Assembly (NCBI GenBank): GCA_916613615.1
Contig: OU744721.1
Coordinates: forward strand, 55,252,747 to 55,316,746
Reading direction: 5' to 3'
DNA from: Steromphala cineraria
Lineage: Eukaryota > Mollusca > Gastropoda > Trochida > Trochidae
Length of the DNA stretch: 64,000 nucleotides
Positions 46,368-59,455 of the stretch are shown piece after piece (positions within the stretch are counted from its first letter, which is position 1; the number at the start of each line of letters is the position of its first letter). The translations under genes and the position numbers were made by a program. Below the pieces are notes generated by a model. It ran no database searches, was not told the origin of the DNA, and saw nothing but the letters and a program-made list of their open reading frames with translations.

Positions 46368-47274
46368 AGTGATATGTAACTAAGGACACGTATTCACAGC
46401 ATGAAATATTGTAGCGATAAAACAAAAAAAAACAGGATTAAGAATAAACAAAACATGAATTATTGGAAGATTTATTTCTCCATATTGATTAATCGAAGAG
46501 GTAACGATATTATACAGTCTGATTCCTTGACAAAATTGAGATAATTGTTTATTTAGAAATTATTAGACGTGACTAATAATAAACGTTTTCCTTGACAGTC
46601 TAGCATCATAGATTTACAATATCCCTACTTATTTGCCCAGTTAATGTCCGAAATGCATGTAGTTTTTCACAGATGTGATCAGATGCTCAGAAACTCCTGC
46701 TAAAATATCATGTGGATTCCATCCAAAATAAAATCGTCAAGCCCGTTTAAAGTGCACCAGCATGATCTAAAACGAATATCTACTCAGGTAAGTGGAAATA
46801 CCGTTACTGCCTCGTAAAGCTACCTACTCAATAATAATCCCCATGGTGATAATTGAAATATAAAGAGTCAAATGAAACCAGACGTTGCTTAATGGTTTTT
46901 CATCAATTATCGTTACTTAAGGAACAATTAAAGACATCGTTTGATGGATAAGTCTCACACGTTATGCTTAAGTAGCATTACATTTGAATTTGTATAATCT
47001 TACACAGGGGAGAGTTATTATGAAGTGAAATGTTTTAAGCAAGATAACAGAATTTTCTAGCTTTCAAATTGATAGTTCATAATTCTATGAGAAGTCATTG
47101 TGAATATCTAGATATGTTTAATTTTCATACATAGAGGATCAATTTTATGAACTTGTGTTACAGGAATATGACAAGGAATCCTCTCTTCTTGAAATTAAAC
47201 GTTCGATGATATCTTTTACTTTTACTTTTTAATTCCTCTCATTTCAATACAAATTGTCTTATTTATGTGAGACA

Positions 47275-47465
47275 ATAATATTAATAATAGTCCATTTATA
47301 TAGCGCATATGTCCATGCACATTGCATGCTCAAAGCGCTGAGTGACATATTACCCTTGGTCAACGAGTACAGAACACTCCCTAAGGAGAATACAACCGTT
47401 CGCCCGTCAGGCACTCGAGGTTCAAATTCAGACTACCATCGTATCATACCAGGTAATAAGAATAG
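47275..47465 (+). mobile_element. SINE-like insertion specific to unit 2
   Basis: About 190 bp inserted into TGTGAGACAATAAGAATAG (intact at 40972 in unit 1). It has TCCATTTATATAGCGCATAT, then CATGCTCAAAGCGCTGAG, a motif seen in short retroelements of many marine animals (recalled), and a B-box-like GAGGTTCAAATTC. A possible 4-bp AATA duplication flanks it. Confidence 0.55.
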
Positions 47466-48587
47466 ATATTCACAAGCAAAGGGTTTTAAAAAGCTTGTTT
47501 CGTTATTTCAAGTACATAAATAAACACCCCTTTATTATCGTCCATTATTGTCACAGAAACTGACATAAAAGCTAAATTTTAAGACGCACCATCATCATAT
47601 TTCTGAAATTGGTTAAAAAAATAAGAGCAGAACGTTTTTATATTCGTACAGTCAGGATGACACTGCATTACTGTTTATATAATGTCAAACATTCTTTATC
47701 AATTTCTACTTGCGATCTGTTGCATTTTACGTGACTTTATTTTCAAGTGATTGCCACATATATGACAAGAGTCGGTAATGTGTTCTTCCCGAATAGATGA
47801 AAGATTAAACTCATGTCAGATAATCACTTTTGGATCATTAACGCAAAATTTAAATCGACGATAGCAGAACATTCTATTCCTATTTCAATATATTTAAATC
47901 TCTTAAGATGTTACTTTGAATTGATGCGTTTCATCAAATAAAATCCCTCAACCTAGATTTGCATCCGGAAATGGTGATACAGAAAACAGCTTTCAGAAAC
48001 CAACCTTCTTCTCCAGTTCCAGATTTCCAGAAAACAACTTATATGAACAACATGACACTAACAGTCCTTTCTGTCACATGGCCTACTTCTGTATTTCACA
48101 GATTGCGATTTATGAAGTGTGTTGTTTAATAGTTAATCATCTATAACTAGATATGGACAGCCCAAATGTGCATTTACGACTTTTCAAGAAAGGTTTATTT
48201 CAATGCATATTTTTAATTAGGTTCTATTGCCTTTCGAGCATTAGGCATTTTACAAACCAAACACGGCTCCCTTAAGAAAGGAAACAATAGAATATCACAG
48301 TTTTGTTCAGTATGAATGTTTTTATACAGATTTATGAAATGTCATCATTGAAATCCAAACATATACATATCGTTTCTGAACGTTTGTTTTGAAGGTTGAA
48401 ATTGACTCAAACAACATGCATTCACTCATGTAAATGAATGTTAACCACTTGTCAGGATACAGTATGACAAGTTACCATTAAATACAGTCATACCTCGTTA
48501 CATTTTTAGATATTGTTTTTTTTTATACAGACATTACCTTCAAATTTGAAACGCACCAAAATTCGATTTGATAGGTCATCTAATAAC

Positions 48588-48663
48588 GATGACATCACTC
48601 TTCAAAGTGCGCGGGTTTCAGGCTGTTGATATCACTCTTCAAAGTGCGCGGGTTTCAGGTTGT
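48588..48663 (+). repeat. 38-bp tandem duplication
   Basis: GATATCACTCTTCAAAGTGC, then GCGGGTTTCAGGCTGTT, occurs twice here but once in unit 1 (42105-42142). A recent local duplication. Confidence 0.8.
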
Positions 48664-49587
48664 TCTATCAGACAGTCTGAAGCGGTCTACCGCCGGAACA
48701 ATGAAATAAGTTTTAATGCGCATGCCCGAAGTGTTTGATGGCATCATAAACAGAACGGAAGTGAGCCTATTCAACAAACATATACAAGACAATGGTGGTA
48801 AGTAAAAAGGTATTATTAGCCCGGTGTGACAGCTTTTTGTTTCGTAATAAACATGAGACTTGAATAAAATAACAAACACCGTAAGTAATTTATTCATTTT
48901 TTAATTACACGTGACATTTCACTTAAAAATTACCGACCTAAATTTACCCTTACGCAATCTTGTCAACGAGTTGTCTGTCATGTCGACTGTTTCAACGACC
49001 TGCTAGAAGGGGGGTCGCCTTATTAATGAGATATATGATTTTGGTAGCAATTTGGGGGGCTGAGAAAGGGGGTCGCCCTATGTACGAGGTCGCCGTATAC
49101 ATTGTAATATACGGTACTAACTTGCTTTTCCTCTTCATCCCTGATTGGGCTATAACCAGTCACTTAATTTTGACTGAAGGATAAATCTTAGCAAAGGTCT
49201 CGGGGACAAGACACTAGTTTCCTTTACGAGAAATATCAACACACACTGAAACGCTTAATTTAAACTTTATTTTTGTGTGCTGCTAAGTGACCTGCTACTG
49301 AGGAGAGAATGACAGTACCATATGCATTAAATAAATTGTCTAAAGCTTTGACATGAAGTACTATTTTTATTACCTAGGAGGGCAGTCATATCGAGGTTCA
49401 TATGTTTCATATGTTGACCTAGAGCAAAATATCACTTTTCATTGTGATGTCACGTTATAAACAATGCTTTGTCGTCACAGTTCACAATCTACATGTATAC
49501 GGGCCGGCGGCGGCTTATCCGCCTATGCTGAGAAGTGGGTTTTGAGTATATTCTTTAAGTTTAGGACTACGTTAGTAAACGTATATT

Positions 49588-49708
49588 ATATTCGTACCCA
49601 TGACATACTATTTTACGACACTCGTAATAAGTAAATCCCTCGCTCTCGCTCGGGAAATAATGATATATAGCCACTTGTGTCGTAAACATAGTATGGACAC
49701 TGATATTA
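49588..49708. mobile_element. Small fold-back insertion in unit 2
   Basis: GTACCCATGACATACTATTT, then TACGACAC, pairs with GTGTCGTAAACATAGTATGG at the right. An internal CCCTCGCTCTCGCTCGGG hairpin lies between. Absent from unit 1. No duplication resolved. Confidence 0.5.
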
Positions 49709-50739
49709 TATCCTCTATTAATATAACAAGACATGTTCTCATGTCAAGAGGACGTTACATTGAAACAATCATTATATAATGGAATTAATTACGACTGACT
49801 CTTGTAAGACGTAACATCTTTACGACGTCAAAATATTAAACCAGAACTAATTAATCTAGAATCTTCTTATCTGTTTTTATAGGCGACCTGTCCTCTTCAG
49901 TACTGCTGCTTGAAATAGAAATCTGTAAGATGTCAACGTCACGAAACATTACCATGAGCAACTATCAACAGTGTATTATTAGTCTTTGCTGGAAATGCAC
50001 TACATGTGTTAAAGGTTTTGTTACATTTATAACACGAAACACATACATTGTAGATCTACTGTTAATATTACTAGAACAAGTTGAATGTACCATCACGAAA
50101 AAAAGATTGTATAAGATTGATTTACCTGAAAACCACATTGGGAACATCTGTAAATGAATCCTAGTGAATCCTCTATGTTCTAGACCTTCTATCACTGTTG
50201 ATGAAACATTTGATAAATGGTTATTTGGTTATGGTTGTTATGGTTTATAGTTTTATTAAAACGATAAACACAAAAACCATGTGTGAAAGCCTTTGCATTA
50301 TAGTAAAATCTGTTTAGGAATGTCTGTGATGATCGATGAGCCAGTATGAATTTAATGATACCATCCATCATCAACAGTCCGAAATAAGACAGATATATGA
50401 TACATGTTCAAATATATCAAAATGAAGCACTAATTATGCACTCTTAGGCTGCAGGTCAGAATCGGTACTCGATCTCAAAACTTCACAAACGTTTACTACA
50501 AATAGTGAGCCAAAATATTACATACCTTGAATAACATACATTAGAATTATTAAGCGATAAAGGGGCTCTTGTGATGAAATTACATTTTAATATGTTCAAC
50601 AACGCGACTGAAATTTGGCTCAAAGATACATCCTCTCCTCCAAAAATAAAAAAGCAAAATTTGAGACAGCCCCCTGATTTGAACGCCATCACAGTGACAT
50701 AGTGTTTTCTTTGTTGAAAATCTAGGTAATCAGTTTTCA

Positions 50740-51700
50740 AGATAAGAATAGCAACGTACATAAGAAATATCGTTACTGTCTCACATAGCTAACTAATCGG
50801 AAAGTATTACCAATGGTATTGTAGGGATGGTAATTCAAACACAAAGACTCAAACGAAAGCAGACTTTGCTAAATACTTTTTCAGCCATTATCGTTACTCT
50901 ATTCTTCAAGATAAATATATACGTATGGAATATATTTCTTTTGTTCAAACTTTCACTCTCTGAAAGCACCACTAAAATTCTTAGCAAATGTATATATATA
51001 AATTTAACGACAGTCTGTGATGGATAAGTTTCATATGTTCTGCTTAACATTTAGATATGAATAATCTTTCCACACAGGGGAAAAATATCATGAACTTATA
51101 TGTAATAAGCAATACAACAGGGAATCTTTGGTTTTCAAATTTTTAGTTCTTTGATCTTCTGAAAAGTTTATATGATCAATGTCTATTTTTTAAAATTGTA
51201 AATCAGAATCAATTTTTGCTATCAAAACAATAAAACGTTTGACTTTCATTGTTAAAAAGCAATATGACAAGTCATATTATTTATGTGAGAAACTTAATAA
51301 GCGTTGATGTTTGGGAGCAGTTTTAAAAGTTTGCTTCTTTCTTTCTCATAAATGAAAGGTTATTTTGACATGACATTTGTTTATTTCTTGTCAAAGAAAT
51401 TTATTTTTTCAAAGACAAGAAATTAGAGGCACAATCTTCTAAAAATGGACAGCATTAAGAGTAAAGTTTAATATTCGTAGAGTCAGGATGACAGTTTTTA
51501 TGAACGTAATATTCTCAAAAGCAGTTAGGTTTCTTTATAAGTTCCAGACTTTATTCCAAATGATTGCCATGTTAATGATTAAAAGCTGTTTAAACGCCTT
51601 CCTAAATTAATATGGTAATTGTGCATTGAAAGTTTTATGGTAAAGGATTGTCAAACTGGCAATTTGGAATCTTTAATACGAAATCAAAATCGACCTCGGC
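50740..51700. repeat. Diverged third copy of the tandem unit
   Basis: Clear but weaker homology to 40465-41420 and 46805-47860: AATATCGTTACTGTCTCACA, then ACGAAAGCAGACTTTGC, then TATTCGTAGAGTCAGGATGA, then AATCAAAATCGACCTCGGCA, in the same order. Older than the unit 1/2 split. Confidence 0.7.
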
Positions 51701-51707
51701 ACAATAT

Positions 51708-51894
51708 AAAATGGCCGCCAATGGATTTATGTGAATCTTTATAATTTGTCCTCTGACTACGGATGATTGATTTGTGCTATGGGATTTTTGATACTATCAA
51801 AATAATAAATTTAGCATAAACAGACAATTATCGTTGAAAAGCTTAAAATATAAAAATTTCAAAAAATATACTACTGCCCCTTAAAAAACGCTGA
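51708..51894 (-). mobile_element. TTAA MITE, 5'-truncated copy
   Basis: AAAATGGCCGCCAATGGATT through to ATACTACTGCCCCTTAA; the left half is missing. Lies at the edge of the third tandem unit. Confidence 0.7.
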
Positions 51895-52744
51895 TCTGCA
51901 CAAATAACTAAGCTATTTCTTATACTTATACAGATAAATAATATAACATAACTTAGATACTTACAGCAAACGCTGTGATCACATCCAGAGTATAAAATCT
52001 TAAAGAACATAAATAATTCAGGTAACCCGCGGGAATGTTATGGTAAAAATGTGACCTCAAGACTATGACTATGATAGATTTATATAATTATATATTTGCT
52101 CTTAATTCTCCTTTCTAGTTAATAGAACGCACAGTATTTTCAAACTTTTGTTTAGATGCCTTAGATGATTCAAGTATGATGGAGCATTTTAAGCTTTGAT
52201 TTAGGATACATGCAATGCAAAAGGAGTAATATGTAATATTTGTGTAAACAAGACTCAGTTCAATAAAGCTGTATCGAAGTTGTTTCGTTCTATCGTGTTG
52301 TCAATGTGAAAGTTAGTTCTGTGTGTAATGTAGAATAAATGTTAATAAAGAGCTGATGAATTTGAAGTTCATGAAATGGGTGTACATCTTGTTTGTTTAA
52401 TTATAATATTATAGAAAATCTCAGTTAGGTAAGGTCAACTTTACGATCTTGATAAACAACTAATTAATTAAATATCTAGTTTTTATGTGTTTATCATAAT
52501 ATCATGTATGTTATCAGACAACAACTTTAGTTCATTGTGAAAAGATAAAATTATTAGATTTGACAGGAATTTATTTACTATCTTTAATGCCCTTCTGAAG
52601 TGAAAATCCCACAGGGATACTCAATTCTTACAAATACAAGTCTGTTAAAAGTTGCTTGGAACTTTTAAAATCTCAGATACAAATTAATACTTTGCTTCGT
52701 CTGTCAAAGAAGTAATGATTGCTCTGCTTCATGTTTATAACGTC

Positions 52745-52798
52745 TTACTTTGGTGTTACTTTGGTGCTACTTTGGTGCTACTTTGGTGCTACTTCAGT
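52745..52798 (+). repeat. 11-bp minisatellite
   Basis: Five units of CTACTTTGGTG with small changes. Confidence 0.85.
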
Positions 52799-52939
52799 GT
52801 TTCTTTCTTGCACTTACAGATAACAAGTGTTAATATTAGATATATAAGCCAAATCACGCATTTTATTTGATGCTGTCATTTAAAATATGTCAAAAATTAT
52901 ATCAAAACAAACATCCTTTTTAGTTGCGGTATTTGACTG

Positions 52940-53160
52940 ATTTATCTTCCAGACTTACATGATTGGTTAGGTACCTTTGACTTTTACAATCACAAAAGAT
53001 GAATCACCTACATCTTGGGTTCTTTTCTTTGGTGTTCCATTTCTGTAATTATTTCTTGCATTAGTTTGCCTTTTGGTTATCTATATAAGGTTCTCTTTTG
53101 GAGGCTCTCTTTATTCAGATAACTAATAATGGCTTGAATAATGAGACTTCAAAGTACGTA
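52940..53160 (+). promoter_or_regulatory. Conserved promoter/first-exon-like block 1
   Basis: Shared with 56415-56640 and partly 63395-63540: a CTTCCAGANTTACATG block, TACCTTTGACTTTTACAAT and GTTCNATTTCTGTAAT. Here it contains a TATA-like CTATATAAGG (53081-53090) and, about 70 bp on, a splice-donor-like CTTCAAA|GTACGTA. Conservation across diverged copies hints at a transcribed unit; no open frame of length follows (the ATGGCTTGA near 53129 stops at once). Confidence 0.35.
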
Positions 53161-53656
53161 CAAACTGTTTTGCTCTCTATCATACAATTCCTGATGAGTC
53201 TGGTTTGACATGAAGAGATCCATAATGGAAAAAAAGCGAAGAGAAGAGCCTTTCTAAAAGCACTGATTGAGATCAAAAGAAATTGGGTATGGGTATCTTG
53301 GTGGCTCGTCATCTACGTCTACTCAGGGTTTGTCAAGTAAAACTAACCTCAATGAAATTCGCTACACTCCCATGTAAGGTGTAAGGAGTATTATTTTGGC
53401 TAAGATTACTTTTTCTCGATTGTGTCCAAAATGCAGTAGGATTTGGATATATTTTGTATATCTATTTCGATATTTGCAATTGCAAGTCAGTTATCCCAAA
53501 CATTCGTATGTTTCTCTGCAATATTATAATGGCATTGCAAGCTTGTCGTCTTCAGTAAGAATGTAATCTTTGAATTCCTGAATTAAAAAAAATCAAATTA
53601 ATAAGCCGTATTAGGTAGATCTTAAAGGTCTGGGTTCCCTTGCACAAAAGTTTACC

Positions 53657-54020
53657 TTAAAGGGGCAGTAGCACGTTTTTTGAAAATTTTATATTTTAAA
53701 ATTTTCACTGATACTTGTATGTTAATGCTAAATGTATTATTTTGACAGTGTTAAAAATCTCAATACACAAACCAGTCATCCATTGTCAGAGGACAAAGTG
53801 TGAAGATTCACCTAAAATCCATTGGCGGCCATTTTTAGTGAACACCTTTAATTCATTTTGTTTAAGAAAAAGCAATCGCATGGTTTAATTTTACACCATA
53901 CTTTTCTGTTATTAGTGCTTCATTTAGTTTGAATACATTGTCTTTCATTTGGAACCATTAATTTTCATTTTCCTGACATCACCTTATATACTCCCTAAAA
54001 ACGTGCTACTGCCCCTTTAA
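53657..54020 (+). mobile_element. TTAA-flanked MITE, copy 4
   Basis: 364-bp intact member. TTAA at 53657-53660 and 54017-54020, ends AGGGGCAGTAGCACG and CGTGCTACTGCCCCT. Good reference copy. Confidence 0.85.
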
Positions 54021-54550
54021 GTCGCTGAGGTAGCCTTAGTGTATTGTTAAATAATGGCGCTAAGGTTGATCGAAGTGTAAAGTCGTTTTATGCAACGGCC
54101 CCAAGTTGTTTTTCTTACTTTTACTCAGATATTACTACAATTTATATATAATTAACTACTGAATAGATCACTGTTATAAACACCCAGGTGATGCGGTTCC
54201 CCTGCTGATAGTTTATACTTTTTAATCCGCACGTGTACGAGGATAATGTATGGAGCTGTAAAAACGAGAAATAACACTAGTAATCAGTTTATCATTTTCA
54301 AGGACTGCGATAAGTGTGAATACAATAACATGCAAGGTTTTTTTTGAAGATGCAAAAATAACTTTGAGTTTAGGTGTAAATAACCATACAAGCCATATTC
54401 ATTACACTCGAGTTGCATTATGATTTTGAATATCAATTCTGGTGAACCACATCGGGGTTAGCCGTCTGGCGATGGTACTGATCATATGTGCATGTTGAAT
54501 CACGTATTGCAGAGGTTTTTGGAAAGAGTGCGGTTATTTACGAGAAACTT

Positions 54551-55079
54551 TTCCCGCATACAATAAGTAGGAAACCTTAAAATTCCCGCATTTATACAAT
54601 AAGTAGGACACATTATAAGTCTTGCCTTTATACAATAAGTAGAAAAACCTTATATTTCATGCATTTATACAATAAGTAGGAAACCTGATAATTCTTGCAT
54701 TTAATCAATAAGTAAGAAACCTGATAATACCCGAATACAATAAGTAGGAAACCTTATAATACCCGAATACAATAAGTAGAAATCCTTATAATACCCGGAT
54801 ACAATAAGTAGGAATCCTTATAATACCCGGATACAATAAGTAGGAAACCTTATAATACCCGAATACAATAAGTAGGAAACCTTATAATACCCGGATACAA
54901 TAAGTAGGAAACCTTATAATACCCGAATACAATAAGTAGGAAACCTTATAATACCCGAATAAAATAAGTAGAAAACCTTATAATACCCGAATACAATAAG
55001 TAGGAAACCTTATAATACCCGGATACAATAAGTAGGAAACCTTATAATACCCGAATACAATAAGTAGGAAACCTTATAA
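54551..55079 (+). repeat. 32-bp minisatellite
   Basis: About 16 units of ATACAATAAGTAGGAAACCT, then TATAATACCCGA. The left units are longer (about 38 bp, with a TTTAT insert) and diverged; right units are nearly identical, alternating CCCGAATA and CCCGGATA. Confidence 0.9.
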
Positions 55080-55479
55080 AGAATCAACAGGAGGTGACTG
55101 CAGTTGACAAAATGTAGAATTAACAATATCAGTAAGGGTCGCTATTTTAAGTCGCTACACAACATGACGGCTGTCGGTCCTCTTGCCTATTATATAAGGG
55201 AGGAGGTATTGACATCTATATCTATATACTTTTAAAAATTTCAATATTTTCAAATTCATGTGGCTTAATTGTAAAAATATTTTAGTTCGTTGGACATTAA
55301 ATAACATATGTTTTAAGTTATTCTTGTAAAGCAATCGACACCAGAACAAATTAATGTGATACTTATTTTTCAGGTTCGTTCACAGTCACACCGGATGAAT
55401 AGAATTGTATGAGGTTAAACAGTCCTAATGTCAAGACGACATCGCAACGCTTTGCCCTTCCAACAACATTTAGCTATCT

Positions 55480-56800
55480 TTATTTATAACATTCTGCTTT
55501 CGGAATGACTTTTATTGCAGATGATTGGCATATTAATGGGCAACCCCTTTAAACCATCAGGCCAGCGGAAGTTAAAGAAATTATGCATTGGAAGTTCTGA
55601 AAATTTTGATGGTAAATGAATGTCAAACTGGCAAAGTTTGGATTTTGAATACATAAAGTTAATCGAACTCAGAACGCCTTCACGCCTGATTGCATTTCTT
55701 AAAGTGTCACAAGTTATTATTTTGCTTTGATGCGTGTCAGAAAAGCATTTGTGCTGATTAGAGTTCATATAAAATTACCAAACTGGCATATTCATCCAGA
55801 AAGACCCCTTTGGCCATTTCCTTGTTTCTATGAAAATCAGGATAAGACCTTATACTGCTCAATCACCGAAATTCCTCTCTCATACCTCAAGCATGTTTGT
55901 ATTTTTAACAACACAACACTAACAATTAATTTCTTTCATTTGACCAATGAGCAATAAATGTTTCTGAAAATTTATGTTGGCCAAGAATGTATTAAACTGA
56001 ATCAGTTTAAATCACTTTAAAGAGTATATACAAATCTTTCCTTTCATATAATGTTAACCTTATGATTGGAAAAGAAATGAAAACACGAACAAAACCTTCA
56101 AAATGAGGATGAGATGTCGATCAACTCACGTGAAGTAAATAAATGATCTATACTTCAAGATAAAAATGTACGTATGGAATATGTTTTGTTTTTTGTTTTT
56201 GATATTTCTCAAAAATTATCTATAATGTTTCCTTCATACATTGCCATAGTTTATAAAACTAAAAAAAATATTATAGTTTTTCTTAATGTACTTACTCTGT
56301 TTTTGAAACAATGTATGTTAGACTTACATATGTAGACGAAATTTGACAGATGTGGGAAACGATGACATTCGATCTATCACATATTTTCCAGTTGCCTCTA
56401 TAAGGTGCGATGTCCTTCAGATTCGTCTTCCAGAATTACATGTTTGGTAAGTTACCTTTGACTTTTACAATAACAAAGCAGGATCCCCCTACATTTCGGC
56501 TTCTTTTCTTGGTGTTCTATTTCTGTAATGATTCCCCTGCACTATTTTTATGTTGTAATCTATTCTAGGTTCTCATTATTCAGATTCTCCTTCCCCAGGA
56601 AACGAATGTAAGCTTAAATTGAATGGCTTCAAGGTATGTACAATAGTTGTGTGTTATTTTCACCTTAAATATACATACTGCAAGGATTTCAAAGAGTTCA
56701 GGATTAAGACGTGTTGAACACATTTGATTTCGGATCAAGCAAAATTGGGTAATAATGGAGTTCGTAGATCATGTCTGCTCATAGAAGAAGTTACATTCAG
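55480..56800. repeat. Diverged fourth copy of the tandem unit
   Basis: Matches to 51540-51700 (TGTCAAACTGGCAAAGTTTG, then GAATACATAAAGTTAATCGA) and to 50885-50940 (TTCAAGATAAAAATGTACGT). From 56415 it matches 52940-53340. Order is partly rearranged relative to units 1 and 2. Confidence 0.6.
56415..56640 (+). promoter_or_regulatory. Conserved promoter/first-exon-like block 2
   Basis: Homologue of 52940-53160 with CTTCCAGAATTACATG and TACCTTTGACTTTTACAATA. The TATA stretch is changed (CTATTCTAGG), but a good donor-like ATGGCTTCAAG|GTATGTA ends the block. Downstream similarity continues to about 56790. Confidence 0.35.
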
Positions 56801-57179
56801 TTTATTTGGATCACAATCCACAAAGTTGATTGTAAGGATACTCCTCACGATATCAGCCATGAGACTTTTCATTGGGAAAATATGTACTTGAATTAAACAA
56901 TCCACCTTTGATTTGATTTAGAAAACAAAATTCCTACCTCGATTGAACCTACAACATTTCGATCTTAAGTAAAGAAAATTGGTTTTGAATTCCAGCTCTG
57001 TGAACCCACATTTGTGTTGATAGCCCATCAGGAGGGGCGTTGTTAGAGTTGTATATTTATTTGTCAAACTTTTTGAAAACTCTGAAATTGAAAGAGCACC
57101 TTGAAAACTTGGTGTTGATCCTGCAAGCAGTTCAAACCGTCCTGTGAATATTTTATACTTGTTGATCAGTTGCATGTTG

Positions 57180-58590
57180 GAGAGTCTTGTTTAGAGCTGT
57201 GAAAACCTGTAAAAAATTATATAATCATTATACTCTTTGATAAGCCATACCACTTTTTTGGATTGCAGGGTCAAAATCATTTACCTTATTGTATTTGACA
57301 AAATATTTGTGAGTTGATTTTTGATAGATATCAATACCAAGCAAATGAGTGTATATAGACGAGACAGAACTTTTATTGTAGAACATTGACCCATAAAACG
57401 CCATTTACTAAAAACTCGTTTTGAAACGTACCTTTCTGTGTTTTTTTACTTGAAATTGAATTGACATATTGTAAGAACTACATCAAATAAAATTCGGATG
57501 ACATCTGGAGGAATAATTGTTTAAATTAAATAACAGAAGGTAGTTCCATTTAGAGATAATGCTGGAAAAATAGATGATGAAAAACTGATCTTATGCTTTT
57601 GACAGTTTGAGATTGGTTAACACTTCATTATGTTAAATGGCTGAAATATTTCCCAATATTGCGCTAATCAACAACTAACAAGTACTTATCCTAAATCACT
57701 ATTGTAGTCCTGGCCACTTTACAAATTTTGCCCAAGATTTATATCTTCATGTATCTGAATAATGATTAACATGATGTCAACATAATTTATAAAATTAACG
57801 AACTTGGTGAAGAACACATCAAAAGCATTTTTAGCACAGGCACGATTTATCATTATTAAGATGCCTTTTCCCTTATGCAAAAAAGGGCGTTCTTTAATAT
57901 TCTCACCTTTTTGGACTGACTATAATGCGATTTATCTAATAGTATCAGAAAAAGGATGATATATTTCGATGGTATCAAAGCAAACTGATCCCGAAGATCA
58001 AAGAAGCTTACTGACAGATTTGATAGGTAATTAAGGAATCAAACAGAACCTAACACGTAACCACAACATGAGACAACGACAAAACACAAAACAACCGAAA
58101 AGAATATTTGTAACGAGGTAGACACACGGTTTGAACAAATCAAATTTACTCATGTTACGTGTTTATTTGTTTGCTATTCTGTTACATATTATGCAGCAAA
58201 GTTTCTCATCTAATGATGCACATGTTTTCTCCATTCACATAGCATACTTGTAATCATAAAGAGTATATTAATAAGGTATAACAAGGAAGATATGTTCAAA
58301 ACTGAAAATAAACACGTGTTAGCTATCAAACTGATCATGAGGAACTTTATTTAGATAGATCTTTCATCCTATGTAGATAAATGATTCAACCAGGGTCCAT
58401 GCCTACTGTAAGGTTAAAGCAAATATATTTGAACACCTCAACTGTCAGTGAATCTTGCCTTCGTATTCACATTGTAGGTTCAAAAGCGTTTGATTAATAA
58501 TACCACAAGTTTTTGAATATTTCTTGAAAGATTTGCATGTCTTTGCAGAAGCTTAGAATCAAATAATAAGGATGTCATATTCGAATATGA
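57180..58590. other. No recognised feature
   Basis: AT-rich; no repeat of this window, no convincing exon. Confidence 0.4.
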
Positions 58591-58591
58591 A

Positions 58592-58813
58592 ATGCGTTTT
58601 TGTAAGCTTTCGATAGAATATGAATACATTATATTTATGTGTTCAACTGAAACAAAATTTAATTGCAAGAACGCCAACAAATTGAAAAAGGAAACATTTT
58701 GGAACACTTTGTCAAAGTTACATAAAATGTTTTATGTACATAATATTACTGACAGAATTCACTTATCAGCTTACTTTCTATCCTTGTCGAAAATAAGACC
58801 ATCTAAAAGATGA
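58592..58813 (+). pseudogene. LINE polyprotein C-terminal remnant
   Basis: 73 codons ending at TGA: FCKLSIEYEYIIFMCSTETK, then FWNTLSKLHKMFYVHNITDR, then LSAYFLSLSKIRPSKR. The pattern C-x-L-x4-E-Y-E-Y-I-I-F-x-C followed by a kFxxL...YFxxAxxxR tail resembles the end of non-LTR retrotransposon reverse transcriptases, as in the 32-kb fragment, but the cysteine/histidine signature is degraded. Upstream frames contain stops. Confidence 0.4.
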
Positions 58814-59455
58814 TTTGACAGATAATGACTATTGGGAAATATTTTCATTGCCTCTTAAAATCACTTATGTAGATATAGAATTCCTATGAAAACGATTGCG
58901 AAATTTAAGAGCCATTTACTTATACAGCTTGGCAACTTAACCTTTCAAACCAGCCAGTGTCTAATGGCATTGGCGCTATTATCTTGACAAAAGAGACACT
59001 TAATACATTGTGTTGAAATATGTCTCGTCTCATCTGCTGTCTGGTAATAATCATTAGGTACTGACGGATGATTTATAAAACATTGAAGATAGTTATTTAT
59101 CATCCAAAACTGTGTTTCACAGGAGATATCGCTTGTGGAAAAATCAAGCAATATCTCCTGAGATATCATTTTGACAGTAGATTTTGAATAATGCAAGCCT
59201 CGGATATTTGTTACTTTTATCAACTTGTGTTGATAAATTTTATATCAGAAGACACTTGGTGAGATTCGCTATATAGCGTTGCTACAAAGTTGAGTAAAAA
59301 ATTTAAAGGAATGTATATTTCATAAAAAAGTTTTGCGCTTTGAAATAACCCTTGTCTCAATTGTAAAATCTAGTTTCAAAACTATTTTATCATGAATTAA
59401 ATTTGTTGAGTTAGTTTGTTACGATGATGCCATGATGATGATTATTACGGACATT

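Larger units (their letters stand above)
43691..50250. repeat. Tandem segmental duplication, unit 2
   Basis: Second close copy of the unit. It differs from unit 1 by a mariner-like insertion (43854-44770), a SINE-like insertion (47275-47465), a local 38-bp tandem duplication (48588-48663), a fold-back insertion (49588-49708) and loss of about 285 bp matching 39355-39640. Some segments look about 98 % identical by eye, others much less. This implies uneven divergence or gene conversion. Confidence 0.85.

Noticed and set aside
58945..59223. 92-codon minus-strand frame with several Cys/His residues
   Set aside because: No recognised family and no upstream continuation. It may be a retroelement relic but cannot be supported.
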